Part shown: positions 1 through 6,123 of the stretch, piece by piece | Layout: each line of letters starts with the position of its first letter | Position numbering within the stretch: position 1 is the first letter of the stretch | From: Candidatus Zymogenus sp. | Lineage (GTDB): Bacteria > Desulfobacterota > Zymogenia > Zymogenales > Zymogenaceae | Reading direction: 5' to 3' | Assembly (NCBI GenBank): GCA_030613285.1 | Contig: JAUWME010000071.1 | Location: forward strand, 1 to 8,413 | DNA: 8,413 nucleotides | The notes under the pieces: model-generated | Database searches by the model: none | Told to the model about the DNA's origin: nothing | What the model saw: the letters and a program-made list of their open reading frames with translations, nothing else | Made by a program: the position numbers and the translations under genes

Positions 1-710
1 AAGATGACAAAGGGGGTAAGGGAAGTTAGGGGTACGACCGCCCCCTCAACAAAGCTCGTGGCTATTGTTGAAAGTATTAGTACTGTAGCAACCTGTGTGA
101 GCGCCAATAAATATGTATCGTGTTTCACCGCATACCACCCAGTAAGGATGACATGAAACGTAACGCTGACAGAGCAAAGTATAACCCAGACATCGCCATT
201 GTTTATTGTAAAACTGTCTGATACAGTCAGGAAAAAAAGCCCCACCGTCGAAATAACTGCGCCCAAAGTGGCCGTTAATGCCGGGACTTTTCTGCAAAAA
301 ACAGCCAGTACCAATGGCACAAGGATTACGTGAAGGCCAGTTATGAACCCAGCGTTCGATGCCGTGGTGTACTGGAGCCCCACCGTCTGGGTAATAAAGG
401 CGATAAACAGAAAGGTACCGAGGATGGCTCCATCTCTTACTAATTTGAGATTAAGATTTTTCAACCTCTTGGAAAAGATTATTAGGAGCAGCGATGTGGC
501 GACGGCGAACCTTAAAAAAATGAAATAGTAGAGGTTTATCTCCTCAATGGCCTGCTTGACCAGAATGAAGGACATTCCCCAGAAGACGCAGATGACAACG
601 AGGAGAATATCTGCGAGATGGCCTCTTTTTAATCCTTTAATGGGGCCAATGTTGATGGTCTCCTTTTCAACGTCACTATGTTTTAATATTTTATCTTTTT
701 TTGAAACCAC
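1..710 (-). CDS. EamA/DMT-family membrane transporter, 3' end beyond window
   Basis: No stop codon occurs in this frame from about 778 down to the left edge, so the C-terminus lies outside the window. The translation is strongly hydrophobic, with about seven membrane segments visible. The first holds 'FWGMSFILVKQAI', a typical opening of EamA-domain (drug/metabolite transporter) proteins. A later 'ASNAGFITGLHVILVPL' matches the conserved helix 3-4 region of that family. EamA proteins usually have about 300 residues and ten helices in two repeats; roughly 236 codons are visible. The family moves small metabolites across the inner membrane, and the substrate cannot be told. The only standard start codon is GTG at 710, which lacks a Shine-Dalgarno. 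A strong AAAAGGAG at 667-660 instead precedes an ATT at 650, so the true start is uncertain. Family call is firm, start is not. Confidence 0.82.
   Translation of the reverse strand, partial: MVSKKDKILKHSDVEKETINIGPIKGLKRGHLADILLVVICVFWGMSFILVKQAIEEINLYYFIFLRFAVATSLLLIIFSKRLKNLNLKLVRDGAILGTFLFIAFITQTVGLQYTTASNAGFITGLHVILVPLVLAVFCRKVPALTATLGAVISTVGLFFLTVSDSFTINNGDVWVILCSVSVTFHVILTGWYAVKHDTYLLALTQVATVLILSTIATSFVEGAVVPLTSLTPFVI
660..667 (-). promoter_or_regulatory. Strong Shine-Dalgarno inside the transporter reading frame
   Basis: AAAAGGAG on the minus strand lies 9 nt ahead of an in-frame ATT at 650-648. Starting there would leave about 14 residues before the first membrane helix, normal for this family. 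ATT is a rare initiation codon, so this is a suggestion rather than a firm start. Confidence 0.4.
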
Positions 711-713
711 AAT

Positions 714-741
714 ATTATCACAAATATAGTATTTTTCGCAA
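714..741 (-). promoter_or_regulatory. Candidate sigma70 promoter for the transporter gene
   Basis: On the minus strand, TTGCGA at 741-736 and GATAAT at 719-714 are separated by 16 nt, with a TG one base before the -10 (extended -10 form). Transcription would begin near 707, just inside the annotated GTG at 710. If real, the promoter rules out the GTG start. The region is AT-rich, so a chance match is possible. Confidence 0.4.
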
Positions 742-854
742 AAAAAGAGGCAGAATAATTGCCCCTTTTGCCCCTTTTAGACCAATTGCACCAGTTACCC
801 CAGTTAATTATAAACCAAATATTTATGGTCTTAAAAACTATGAGTACTTAAATA

Positions 855-881
855 TTGACCAACCCCATTTTGACCAGCCCC
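855..881 (-). repeat. Two tandem G-rich 12-bp repeats just after the ahcY stop
   Basis: On the minus strand the unit GGGGYTGGTCAA occurs at 881-870 and 866-855, separated by AAT. The first sits in a run of seven G that begins three bases after the ahcY TAA codon. Further G-runs follow toward the transporter gene (GGGGTAACTGG near 795 and two GGGGC at about 774-761). The rest of the 175-bp spacer holds the candidate promoter and no clear terminator. Confidence 0.55.
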
Positions 882-885
882 CCCT

Positions 886-2142
886 TTATGTTCCCATCTC
901 CCAAGATTCGAGATATTTTCTCTGCTCTTTTGTAAGTTTGTCGATTATAATGCCCATCGATTCGAGCTTTAGCCTGGCGCTCTCGTTGTCGATTCTCTTT
1001 GGAACCGGGAAAACTTTATTGTCAAAATCTTCATGGTTTTTCATGATATACTCGACACAAAGCGCCTGATTTGCAAAGCTCATGTCCATAACGGCAGAAG
1101 GATGTCCCTCTGCGGAAGCAAGGTTGATCAGCCTCCCTTCGCCCAGGATGTAAATACGTTTACCGTTTTTTAGCGAGTGCTCCACCACGTAGTCTCGAAT
1201 CTCTCTTTTTGATTTGGTGATATTTTCGAGCCCGTCAAGATCGAGTTCTACGTTAAAGTGCCCTGAGTTTGCCACGACAGCGCCTTCTTTCATCTTGTCA
1301 AAACACTCGACGTTGATTACGTGAATGTCGCCGGTGACGGTAACAAAGAAGTCGCCAAGTTCTGCGGCCTCTAAAATAGGCATGACACGAAATCCATCCA
1401 TGACGGCCTCAAGCGCCATCAGTGGGTCGACCTCTGTTACGATGACGTTTGCCCCCATTCCACTGGCCCGCATCGCAAGACCTTTTCCGCACCACCCGTA
1501 TCCGCAAACGACAAATACTGAGCCCGCAATAAGGCGGTTTGTTGCCCTCACCACACCGTCAATTGTCGATTGCCCCGTCCCATAACGGTTATCAAAAAAG
1601 TGTTTTGTGGAGGCGTCGTTGACAGCAACAATAGGATATTTTAGCACGCCTGCATTTGCCATGCTGTTTAACCGTATGACACCGGTTGTGGTTTCTTCGG
1701 TTCCACCGATGATATTGGGGAGATTTTCTTGTCTCTTGGAATGGAGAATCGATACGAGGTCTGCTCCATCGTCCAAAGTAATTTGAGGTTTCTCGTCGAT
1801 GACGGCGTTGATGTGGTCGTAATAAGTATCGTCATCTTCGCCCTTGATGGCAAAGACCGGGATTTCATATTCTGTAACGAGGGCGGCCGCCACTTCGTCT
1901 TGTGTGGAGAGGGGGTTTGATGCGCAGAGCAACACCTTTGCCCCACCCGCATTTAGGGTTATGGCAAGACTTGCGGTTTCTGTTGTAACGTGGAGGCACG
2001 CTGCCAGTGTAAGTCCATCGAGGGGGCGTTCTTTCTCGAAGCGCTTTTTGATGGAATTTAAAACCGGCATGGCCATATTTGCCCATTCGGTTTTTAACAC
2101 GCCCTTTTCTTTCAACCCTGGGTCTTTGATATCATACTTCAC
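886..2142 (-). CDS. ahcY: Adenosylhomocysteinase (S-adenosylhomocysteine hydrolase), short archaeal-type
   Basis: This cytoplasmic NAD-dependent enzyme reversibly splits S-adenosylhomocysteine into adenosine and homocysteine. The 418-residue protein has the expected active-site set. His51, Asp125 (DDGAD) and Glu150 (GGTEETTTG) are followed by Lys180, Asp184 and Asn185 (STKHFFDN). The NAD-binding GYGWCGKG is at 214-221, the GHF histidine at 295 and the HPS histidine at 347. By memory these match human His55, Asp131, Glu156, Lys186, Asp190, Asn191, His301 and His353. It lacks the roughly 40-residue insert of many proteobacterial forms and ends in [10 protein letters not shown] rather than the Lys/Tyr tail that contacts NAD in the longer class. 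That form is typical of archaeal and Thermotoga-like enzymes, some of which prefer S-inosylhomocysteine, so exact substrate is open. The GTG start is backed by a strong ribosome site. It lies 270 bp downstream of metK. Confidence 0.96.
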   Translation of the reverse strand: MKYDIKDPGLKEKGVLKTEWANMAMPVLNSIKKRFEKERPLDGLTLAACLHVTTETASLAITLNAGGAKVLLCASNPLSTQDEVAAALVTEYEIPVFAIKGEDDDTYYDHINAVIDEKPQITLDDGADLVSILHSKRQENLPNIIGGTEETTTGVIRLNSMANAGVLKYPIVAVNDASTKHFFDNRYGTGQSTIDGVVRATNRLIAGSVFVVCGYGWCGKGLAMRASGMGANVIVTEVDPLMALEAVMDGFRVMPILEAAELGDFFVTVTGDIHVINVECFDKMKEGAVVANSGHFNVELDLDGLENITKSKREIRDYVVEHSLKNGKRIYILGEGRLINLASAEGHPSAVMDMSFANQALCVEYIMKNHEDFDNKVFPVPKRIDNESARLKLESMGIIIDKLTKEQRKYLESWEMGT

Positions 2143-2150
2143 TACTTATT

Positions 2151-2158
2151 TCTCCTTT
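2151..2158 (-). promoter_or_regulatory. Ribosome binding site supporting the GTG start of ahcY
   Basis: AAAGGAGA on the minus strand ends 8 nt before the GTG at 2142. Its strength and spacing support this non-ATG start. A weak -10-like GATAAT lies at 2206-2201, but its best -35 (TTGAAA, 2232-2227) is 20 nt away, so I do not call a promoter. Confidence 0.75.
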
Positions 2159-2255
2159 GCAAACCTATTTTTGCGATATCTGTCGAGATTACGGTTCACT
2201 ATTATCTTTTCAGTTTTTTAATTTTCTTTCAAATCCAACCCACCAATCTAAACAA

Positions 2256-2281
2256 CCCGGCAGCCCAACTAACCCACCCCC
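2256..2281 (-). other. Putative G-quadruplex-forming sequence upstream of ahcY
   Basis: The minus strand carries four G-runs of 5, 3, 3 and 3 bases with loops of 1, 6 and 5 nt. This meets the simple pattern of four runs of at least three G with loops of 1-7. It would lie in RNA leading into ahcY if transcription enters from metK or starts upstream. Whether it folds is not shown by sequence. Confidence 0.5.
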
Positions 2282-2288
2282 TCTATAT

Positions 2289-2360
2289 TTACTGGATTCC
2301 CGTTTTCACGGGAATGACAGGCAATAGTTTTTTTACTGGATTCCTGTTTTCAATGGAATA
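2289..2360 (+). repeat. Two copies of a dispersed palindromic repeat (GGATTCCCG type)
   Basis: Copy A has arms ATTCCCGT (2296-2303) and ACGGGAAT (2308-2315) around a TTTC loop, a perfect 8-bp stem. Copy B, 44 bp further on, has ATTCCTGT (2340-2347) and AATGGAAT (2352-2359), the same stem with two mismatches. Both are preceded by TTTACTGG. Repeats of this type are scattered between genes in many Gram-negative genomes. No T-run directly follows either stem, so they are not classic terminators. Confidence 0.75.
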
Positions 2361-2412
2361 ATATTAAAATATTACCCAGCAGCCCCATCCAAATTACCCG
2401 GTAGCCCCTTAT

Positions 2413-3582
2413 TTATTTGCCCGCCTCTTTTTTTAATTGATCGACCATATCCTTCTCTTCCCATGAAAAGCCCTCATCCTCTCTCCCAAAATGGCCGTAT
2501 GCGGCGGTTTTTTGAAATATTGGTCTTAAGAGATTTAGTTTTTCTATCATAGCGGCAGGCCTGAAGTCAAATAGTTCTCTTACAATTGCCGCTATCTTGT
2601 CGGGGGGTATTTCGCTGGTACCTCCTGTATCTATCATCAGCGATACCGGCTCGGCAATCCCGATTGCGTATGCCACCTGTACCTCACACTTTTTGGCAAG
2701 GCCCGCGGCAACGATGTTTTTGGCAACATATCTTGCCATGTAAGAACCGGAGCGGTCGACCTTTGACGGGTCTTTTCCGGAGAATGCGCCGCCGCCGTGG
2801 CTGCCCAGTCCGCCGTAGGTGTCAACAATTATTTTTCTTCCAGTTACACCGCAATCTGCCTGCGGCCCGCCCAATACAAAGCGCCCGGTGGCGTTAATAT
2901 GAAATTTTGTTTTATCATCGATCATGTCCGCTGGGATCACTTTTTTTATGACTTCTTCGATGATTCCATTCTTTATGTTGTCGTATTTAGCGCTTTCGGT
3001 GTGTTGTGCGGCAACGACAACAGCATCCACTCGTATTGGGTTGTCGTCAATGTATTCCACCGTTACTTGCGATTTACCATCTGGGCGCAGGAAATCGAGT
3101 ACGCCATTTTTCCTCACGACTGCAAGTTGCTTACAGACCTTGTGGGCGTAACTTATGGGCATGGGCATGAGCTCTGGGGTATCTTCTGATGCGAACCCAA
3201 ACATAAGGCCCTGATCTCCGGCTCCCTGCTCCTTGTGAAGTCCTTCGCCTGACGTAACGCCTTGGGCGATATCTGGAGATTGTTTATCTATGGTTGTCAA
3301 GACTGCGCAGGTGTTACAATCAAATCCCATTGAGGCGTCGGTGTAGCCGATATCTTTTATGGTGTTTCTGATTATCTGTGGCATATCCACCCATGTTTCG
3401 GTGGTTATCTCGCCGGCGATTATTGCAAGCCCTGTGGAAACAAGTGTCTCGCAGGCAACCCGTGAATATTTATCATCCTTAAGCATCGCATCAAGGATTG
3501 CGTCTGAAATCTGGTCAGCTACTTTGTCTGGGTGACCTTCAGTAACAGATTCTGAAGTAAATAAATAGTTGGTCATGGACAT
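2413..3582 (-). CDS. metK: S-adenosylmethionine synthetase (methionine adenosyltransferase)
   Basis: This cytoplasmic enzyme makes S-adenosylmethionine from methionine and ATP, releasing phosphate and diphosphate. The 389-residue length fits the bacterial family (E. coli 384). GHPDK is at 16-20 near the start, with the catalytic His17 and metal-binding Asp19. CETLVSTG around Glu45 and AGEITT at 57-61 follow. GAGDQG is at 120-125, and the phosphate-binding [16 protein letters not shown] at 263-278 has Lys270, Lys274 and Asp276. By memory these match the E. coli residues with a constant offset of about five. The first of two ATGs (3582, 3576) is chosen because GGGAG sits 8 nt before it. The gene has its own strong promoter and a long structured leader, so it is probably controlled apart from the PTS genes. 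ahcY, next in the methyl cycle, follows 270 bp downstream. Confidence 0.98.
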   Translation of the reverse strand: MSMTNYLFTSESVTEGHPDKVADQISDAILDAMLKDDKYSRVACETLVSTGLAIIAGEITTETWVDMPQIIRNTIKDIGYTDASMGFDCNTCAVLTTIDKQSPDIAQGVTSGEGLHKEQGAGDQGLMFGFASEDTPELMPMPISYAHKVCKQLAVVRKNGVLDFLRPDGKSQVTVEYIDDNPIRVDAVVVAAQHTESAKYDNIKNGIIEEVIKKVIPADMIDDKTKFHINATGRFVLGGPQADCGVTGRKIIVDTYGGLGSHGGGAFSGKDPSKVDRSGSYMARYVAKNIVAAGLAKKCEVQVAYAIGIAEPVSLMIDTGGTSEIPPDKIAAIVRELFDFRPAAMIEKLNLLRPIFQKTAAYGHFGREDEGFSWEEKDMVDQLKKEAGK

Positions 3583-3590
3583 AACGAAAA

Positions 3591-3595
3591 CTCCC
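3591..3595 (-). promoter_or_regulatory. Ribosome binding site of metK
   Basis: GGGAG lies 8 nt before the ATG at 3582 and favours it over the ATG two codons later. Pyrimidine-rich leader segments could pair with it: CUCC at 3708-3705, and AGCUCC further upstream around 3753-3748. Occlusion of this site is therefore possible but not shown. Confidence 0.65.
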
Positions 3596-3610
3596 GAAAG
3601 TTGTATGTTG

Positions 3611-3639
3611 AAAAAATGTGGTAGACAATCTATCTAACC
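3611..3639 (-). terminator. Possible attenuator: hairpin plus U6 in the metK leader
   Basis: The RNA segment 3639-3620 can fold as GGU-(U)-AGAU against GUCUACC: 6-7 pairs, one bulged U, loop of about 5 nt. Three bases then six U (3616-3611) follow. The stem is short and only moderately GC-rich, so termination could be weak. It lies before the metK start and inside the predicted leader, so it would act as an attenuator rather than an end-of-operon terminator. Confidence 0.3.
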
Positions 3640-3803
3640 TGTTGGCTATTTATCTTGCGTTTGTTAAACCTTCATTAAATTGTTTAAAAACGAGGGGATC
3701 TAATGGAGCCAACAATTTAGTCCCACAATTTGTTCCTATTCTTTGCGGAGCTAAATATAGTAAATACTAAGCAATTGTCACTGTTTTGCCGCTTCTCGGT
3801 AAA
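3620..3803 (-). promoter_or_regulatory. Candidate structured leader RNA (possible riboswitch) of metK
   Basis: Most of the 350-bp gap between ptsI and metK is a leader predicted to begin near 3803. Its core has two nested stems. P1 pairs GUUGGCU (3713-3707) with AGCCAAC (3647-3641), seven perfect pairs. P2 pairs CGUUUUUAAAC (3692-3682) with 3669-3658, eleven pairs with one bulged C, and a 12-nt loop. CUAA (3720-3717) could extend P1 by pairing with UUAG (3637-3634), which also forms part of the downstream hairpin, so the two folds compete. I find no conserved core of SAM-I, SAM-II, SAM-III/SMK or SAH riboswitches. Folding was judged by eye without energies. No small ORF is evident in the gap. 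Confidence 0.4.
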
Positions 3804-3809
3804 AAAAGT

Positions 3810-3838
3810 ATTTTAGCATTTAAGGAATGAAATGTCAA
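3810..3838 (-). promoter_or_regulatory. Near-consensus sigma70 promoter of metK
   Basis: On the minus strand, TTGACA (3838-3833) is a perfect -35, spaced exactly 17 nt from TAAAAT (3815-3810). TG lies one base before the -10, giving an extended -10. Transcription should start near 3803, leaving about 220 nt of leader before metK. Confidence 0.8.
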
Positions 3839-3932
3839 GAGGTTGTCTCTCAAACTTAGCTACAATATAAATATGAAATATAATTATGTCATATCATGTT
3901 TAATAAAAGCGATTAGCTCCTTTTCGGCACTA

Positions 3933-5744
3933 TTATTGATATGGCCCATCGTTGAAGTCTTCGGGGAACCGTTTTGCCATCTCCTCGAAAACGTATTGAG
4001 ATATTTCTTTGGCAGTTGGAAATAAAAGGGCCTGCTTTGTAATTTCCCGACATTCTTCATAAGAAAAACTTCGGAGTATTTTTTTTACCCGCAAAATAGA
4101 GAGGGCATTCATAGATAGCTCGTCCAATCCCATCCCGACAAGGATTGGAAGATAGAGAGGTTCCCCCGCCATTTCTCCGCACATCCCGATGGTGAGGCCC
4201 TCCATGTGAGCGCTTGTTACTACCCCTTTAATCATACGCAGCACAGCCGGGTGGAGTGGTTCGTAAAGATAGTTGACGTGCTCGTTTACCCTGTCGATGG
4301 CAAGGGAGTATTGTATCAGGTCATTTGTACCGATGCTGAAGAAATCCACCTCTTTTGCCAAAAAGTCGGCAATAGCCATAGCGGAAGGGACTTCCATCAT
4401 CATCCCAATTTTTATTCCTTCATCAAAAGCTACCCCCCGAGAGCGGAGCTCAACCTTCGCATCCTCAAAAATCTCCTTTGTTTGTCTTATTTCTTCAATT
4501 CCGCTTATCATAGGGAACATAACCCTAACGGGTCCAAAATTACTTGCCCTTAAGATTGCTCGAAGCTGATCTTTGAAAATCCCCACTTCTTTCAGACAAA
4601 ACCTGATTGCCCGAAGCCCCATGGCCGGGTTTAACTCATTTGCAAGTTCCATGGGAGAAAGGAAGCGATCTCCACCAAGGTCAAATGTGCGGATAGTTGT
4701 GATTTCTGGTTTTATGTGCTCCACCACGTTTTTGTAGACCTCAAAATGCTCGTCTTCTGTGGGAAGCTTTCTCCTATTAAGATATAAAAATTCTGTTCTA
4801 TAAAGGCCAATCCCCTGGGCGCCGTGCTCCTCAATAGACTCCAATTCTTGGGGCATTTCAATATTTGCCATCAGACGAATTTCATGACCATCTGTGGTCA
4901 TAGGAGAAAGCTCTTTGAGGAACAAGAGGTTCCTCTCCTTGTCCAGATATTGCTGGAGTTTCTCCTCGTAGAACTTTATAACCTCCCGTGTGGGATTAAT
5001 AATTACCTTCCCATCACTCCCGCTAACAATGATGCAATCACCACTCTTGGCGTTTTGGCTTACATTCTCAAGCCCAACTACTGCTGGAATCTCCAGTGAC
5101 CTTGCCATTATGGCTGTGTGGGAAGTCTTTCCGCCAACATCGGTTACGAAACCCTTGATAATGTTTCGATCTATCTGGGCTGTGTCTGCTGGTGAAAGAT
5201 CATGAGCGACGATAATAACATCCTCATCAATCCCCGCAAGACTCTCTTGATCTTTCCCCGCCAAGTTCCTCATAATTCGTTCAACTACGTAGTCGATATC
5301 ACTAACTCTACCGGATAGGTACTCATCTTCGATTGCATCGAACGATTTGTTCAATTTGTCTTGAAACATTTTCAGCGCCCATTCTGCGTTGATATGCTCA
5401 TCCTTTATGGTCTTTATTGTATCGTCGTTGAGCATTCTGCCCTTAGTAATTAGAAGGTGTGCCTCGATGATATGTTTAAATTCATTATATTTTTCTGGTG
5501 GGATTTTTACTTTGACTTCGGAAAGTTGATTGATTGATTTCTTTACAGCTTCTTTAAATCTCCTAATCTCATTTTCAACAGTCTCACTTCTGATAAACCT
5601 TGGGGTATATTTTACTTTTGTTCTGTCGAGATAGTATATCTTTCCAATAGCAATCCCGGAAGAGACACCTATGCCGGTGATCCTGACATCTTTCAATTTT
5701 TCACGATTTTTCAATTCTTCCACATTTTTTTTAAACTTTGCCAT
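3933..5744 (-). CDS. ptsI: PTS Enzyme I (phosphoenolpyruvate-protein phosphotransferase)
   Basis: Enzyme I starts the PTS cascade by taking phosphate from phosphoenolpyruvate and passing it to HPr in the cytoplasm. The 603-residue protein has the normal order: N-terminal HPr-binding domain (TGIGVSSGIAIGK, 23-35), then the swivelling phosphohistidine domain with GGKTSHTAIMAR and phosphorylated His209. A C-terminal PEP-binding barrel follows. Barrel residues include Arg316 (GIGLYRTEF), Arg352, Glu451 (MMEVPS), Asp475 (GTNDLIQYS) and Cys522 (GMCGEMAG). From memory these are the E. coli residues offset by exactly 20, so the catalytic core looks intact. The offset reflects a charged N-terminal extension of about 18 residues. 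It starts 9 nt after the HPr stop, with GAAGAG at the HPr end as a likely ribosome site. There is no GAF domain, so this is not the nitrogen-PTS PtsP form. No clear terminator follows it. Confidence 0.97.
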   Translation of the reverse strand: MAKFKKNVEELKNREKLKDVRITGIGVSSGIAIGKIYYLDRTKVKYTPRFIRSETVENEIRRFKEAVKKSINQLSEVKVKIPPEKYNEFKHIIEAHLLITKGRMLNDDTIKTIKDEHINAEWALKMFQDKLNKSFDAIEDEYLSGRVSDIDYVVERIMRNLAGKDQESLAGIDEDVIIVAHDLSPADTAQIDRNIIKGFVTDVGGKTSHTAIMARSLEIPAVVGLENVSQNAKSGDCIIVSGSDGKVIINPTREVIKFYEEKLQQYLDKERNLLFLKELSPMTTDGHEIRLMANIEMPQELESIEEHGAQGIGLYRTEFLYLNRRKLPTEDEHFEVYKNVVEHIKPEITTIRTFDLGGDRFLSPMELANELNPAMGLRAIRFCLKEVGIFKDQLRAILRASNFGPVRVMFPMISGIEEIRQTKEIFEDAKVELRSRGVAFDEGIKIGMMMEVPSAMAIADFLAKEVDFFSIGTNDLIQYSLAIDRVNEHVNYLYEPLHPAVLRMIKGVVTSAHMEGLTIGMCGEMAGEPLYLPILVGMGLDELSMNALSILRVKKILRSFSYEECREITKQALLFPTAKEISQYVFEEMAKRFPEDFNDGPYQ

Positions 5745-5753
5745 ATTATATTA

Positions 5754-6074
5754 CTACTCTTCGCCAAACTTGCTCAAGATTAGATTTCCAAGTTTCCCCA
5801 CCGCCCTTTCGGCATCCGACCCTTTGGCCACTATTTTGACATATGTTCCCATCGCAGCACCGAGCATTAAAATCCCCATGATGCTCTTACCATTTACTTC
5901 CATGCCATCTTTGACAAGAGTTATTTCAGATTCAAATTTGCCCGCCGCTTGGACAAAAAGCACCGCCGCTCTTGCGTGGAAACCAAGTTTATTTACTATC
6001 TCAAATTCCCCGGAATAATTATCTTCTGAGTCATTTCCTGAGTTATTGATTTGTTTTTTTTTAATTTCAGACAT
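5754..6074 (-). CDS. ptsH: Phosphocarrier protein HPr
   Basis: HPr carries phosphate from Enzyme I to the sugar-specific EIIA. The motif KLGFHARAAVLFVQAA holds the phosphorylated histidine, His33 from the ATG at 6074. NGKSIMGIL holds Ser64, 31 residues later, the same spacing as His15 and Ser46 in classical HPr. Ser46 is the target of HPr kinase, so kinase control is possible, although no hprK lies in the window. HPr is usually 85-90 residues. Here a polar, Asn/Ser/Asp-rich tail of about 20 residues precedes the domain. A TTG at 6089 would add five more residues (the frame is open), but I prefer the ATG; neither start has a good ribosome site. It is encoded about 50 nt after EIID and 9 nt before ptsI, consistent with one operon. 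Confidence 0.94.
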   Translation of the reverse strand: MSEIKKKQINNSGNDSEDNYSGEFEIVNKLGFHARAAVLFVQAAGKFESEITLVKDGMEVNGKSIMGILMLGAAMGTYVKIVAKGSDAERAVGKLGNLILSKFGEE

Positions 6075-6123
6075 ACAAAAAGACCACAAACATCTTAAAA
6101 ATGATTCCTACAATAGTTCAGAA

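Larger units (their letters stand above)
2246..2408 (-). repeat. G-rich 22-bp repeat, three degenerate copies in the metK-ahcY spacer
   Basis: On the minus strand two copies lie in exact tandem at 2408-2387 and 2386-2365, and a third at 2267-2246. The shared core is KGGGCTRCYGGGT followed by an AT-rich tail. Copies one and three agree at about 17 of 22 positions by eye. The first begins within five bases of the metK stop codon. The palindromic repeat pair lies between copies two and three. No coding potential is evident. Confidence 0.6.

Noticed and set aside
12..35. G-quadruplex on the plus strand at the left edge
   Set aside because: Only three G-runs are inside the window, and the bases are explained as coding sequence of the transporter on the other strand.
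46..297. 83-residue minus-strand ORF
   Set aside because: It is out of frame with the transporter coding sequence, which covers the same bases and gives clear EamA-like hydrophobic helices. This ORF has no family-like features.
701..1069. 122-residue plus-strand ORF spanning the ahcY end and spacer
   Set aside because: It lies antisense to ahcY and crosses repeats; the translation is low-complexity (PFAPFRPIAPVTPVN) without a recognisable domain or ribosome site.
1844..2221. 125-residue plus-strand ORF antisense to ahcY start
   Set aside because: It is a shadow of a strongly conserved ahcY frame with no independent support.
2143..2230. SAH riboswitch upstream of ahcY
   Set aside because: I looked for the conserved SAH-riboswitch core and its flanking pairs; only a 4-bp ATCT/AGAT hairpin near 2190-2178 is seen.
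2296..2333. Terminator formed by the palindromic repeat
   Set aside because: On the minus strand no U-run follows the stem; on the plus strand the T7 is 11 nt away and no plus-strand gene would use it.
2586..3189. Plus-strand ORFs antisense to metK
   Set aside because: metK is conserved throughout on the other strand; the antisense translations are Arg- or Phe-rich and match nothing I know.
3841..3932. Small ORF after ptsI following AAAAGGAG near 3920
   Set aside because: The nearest ATG codons are too far from the ribosome-like site and reach stop codons within two or three codons.
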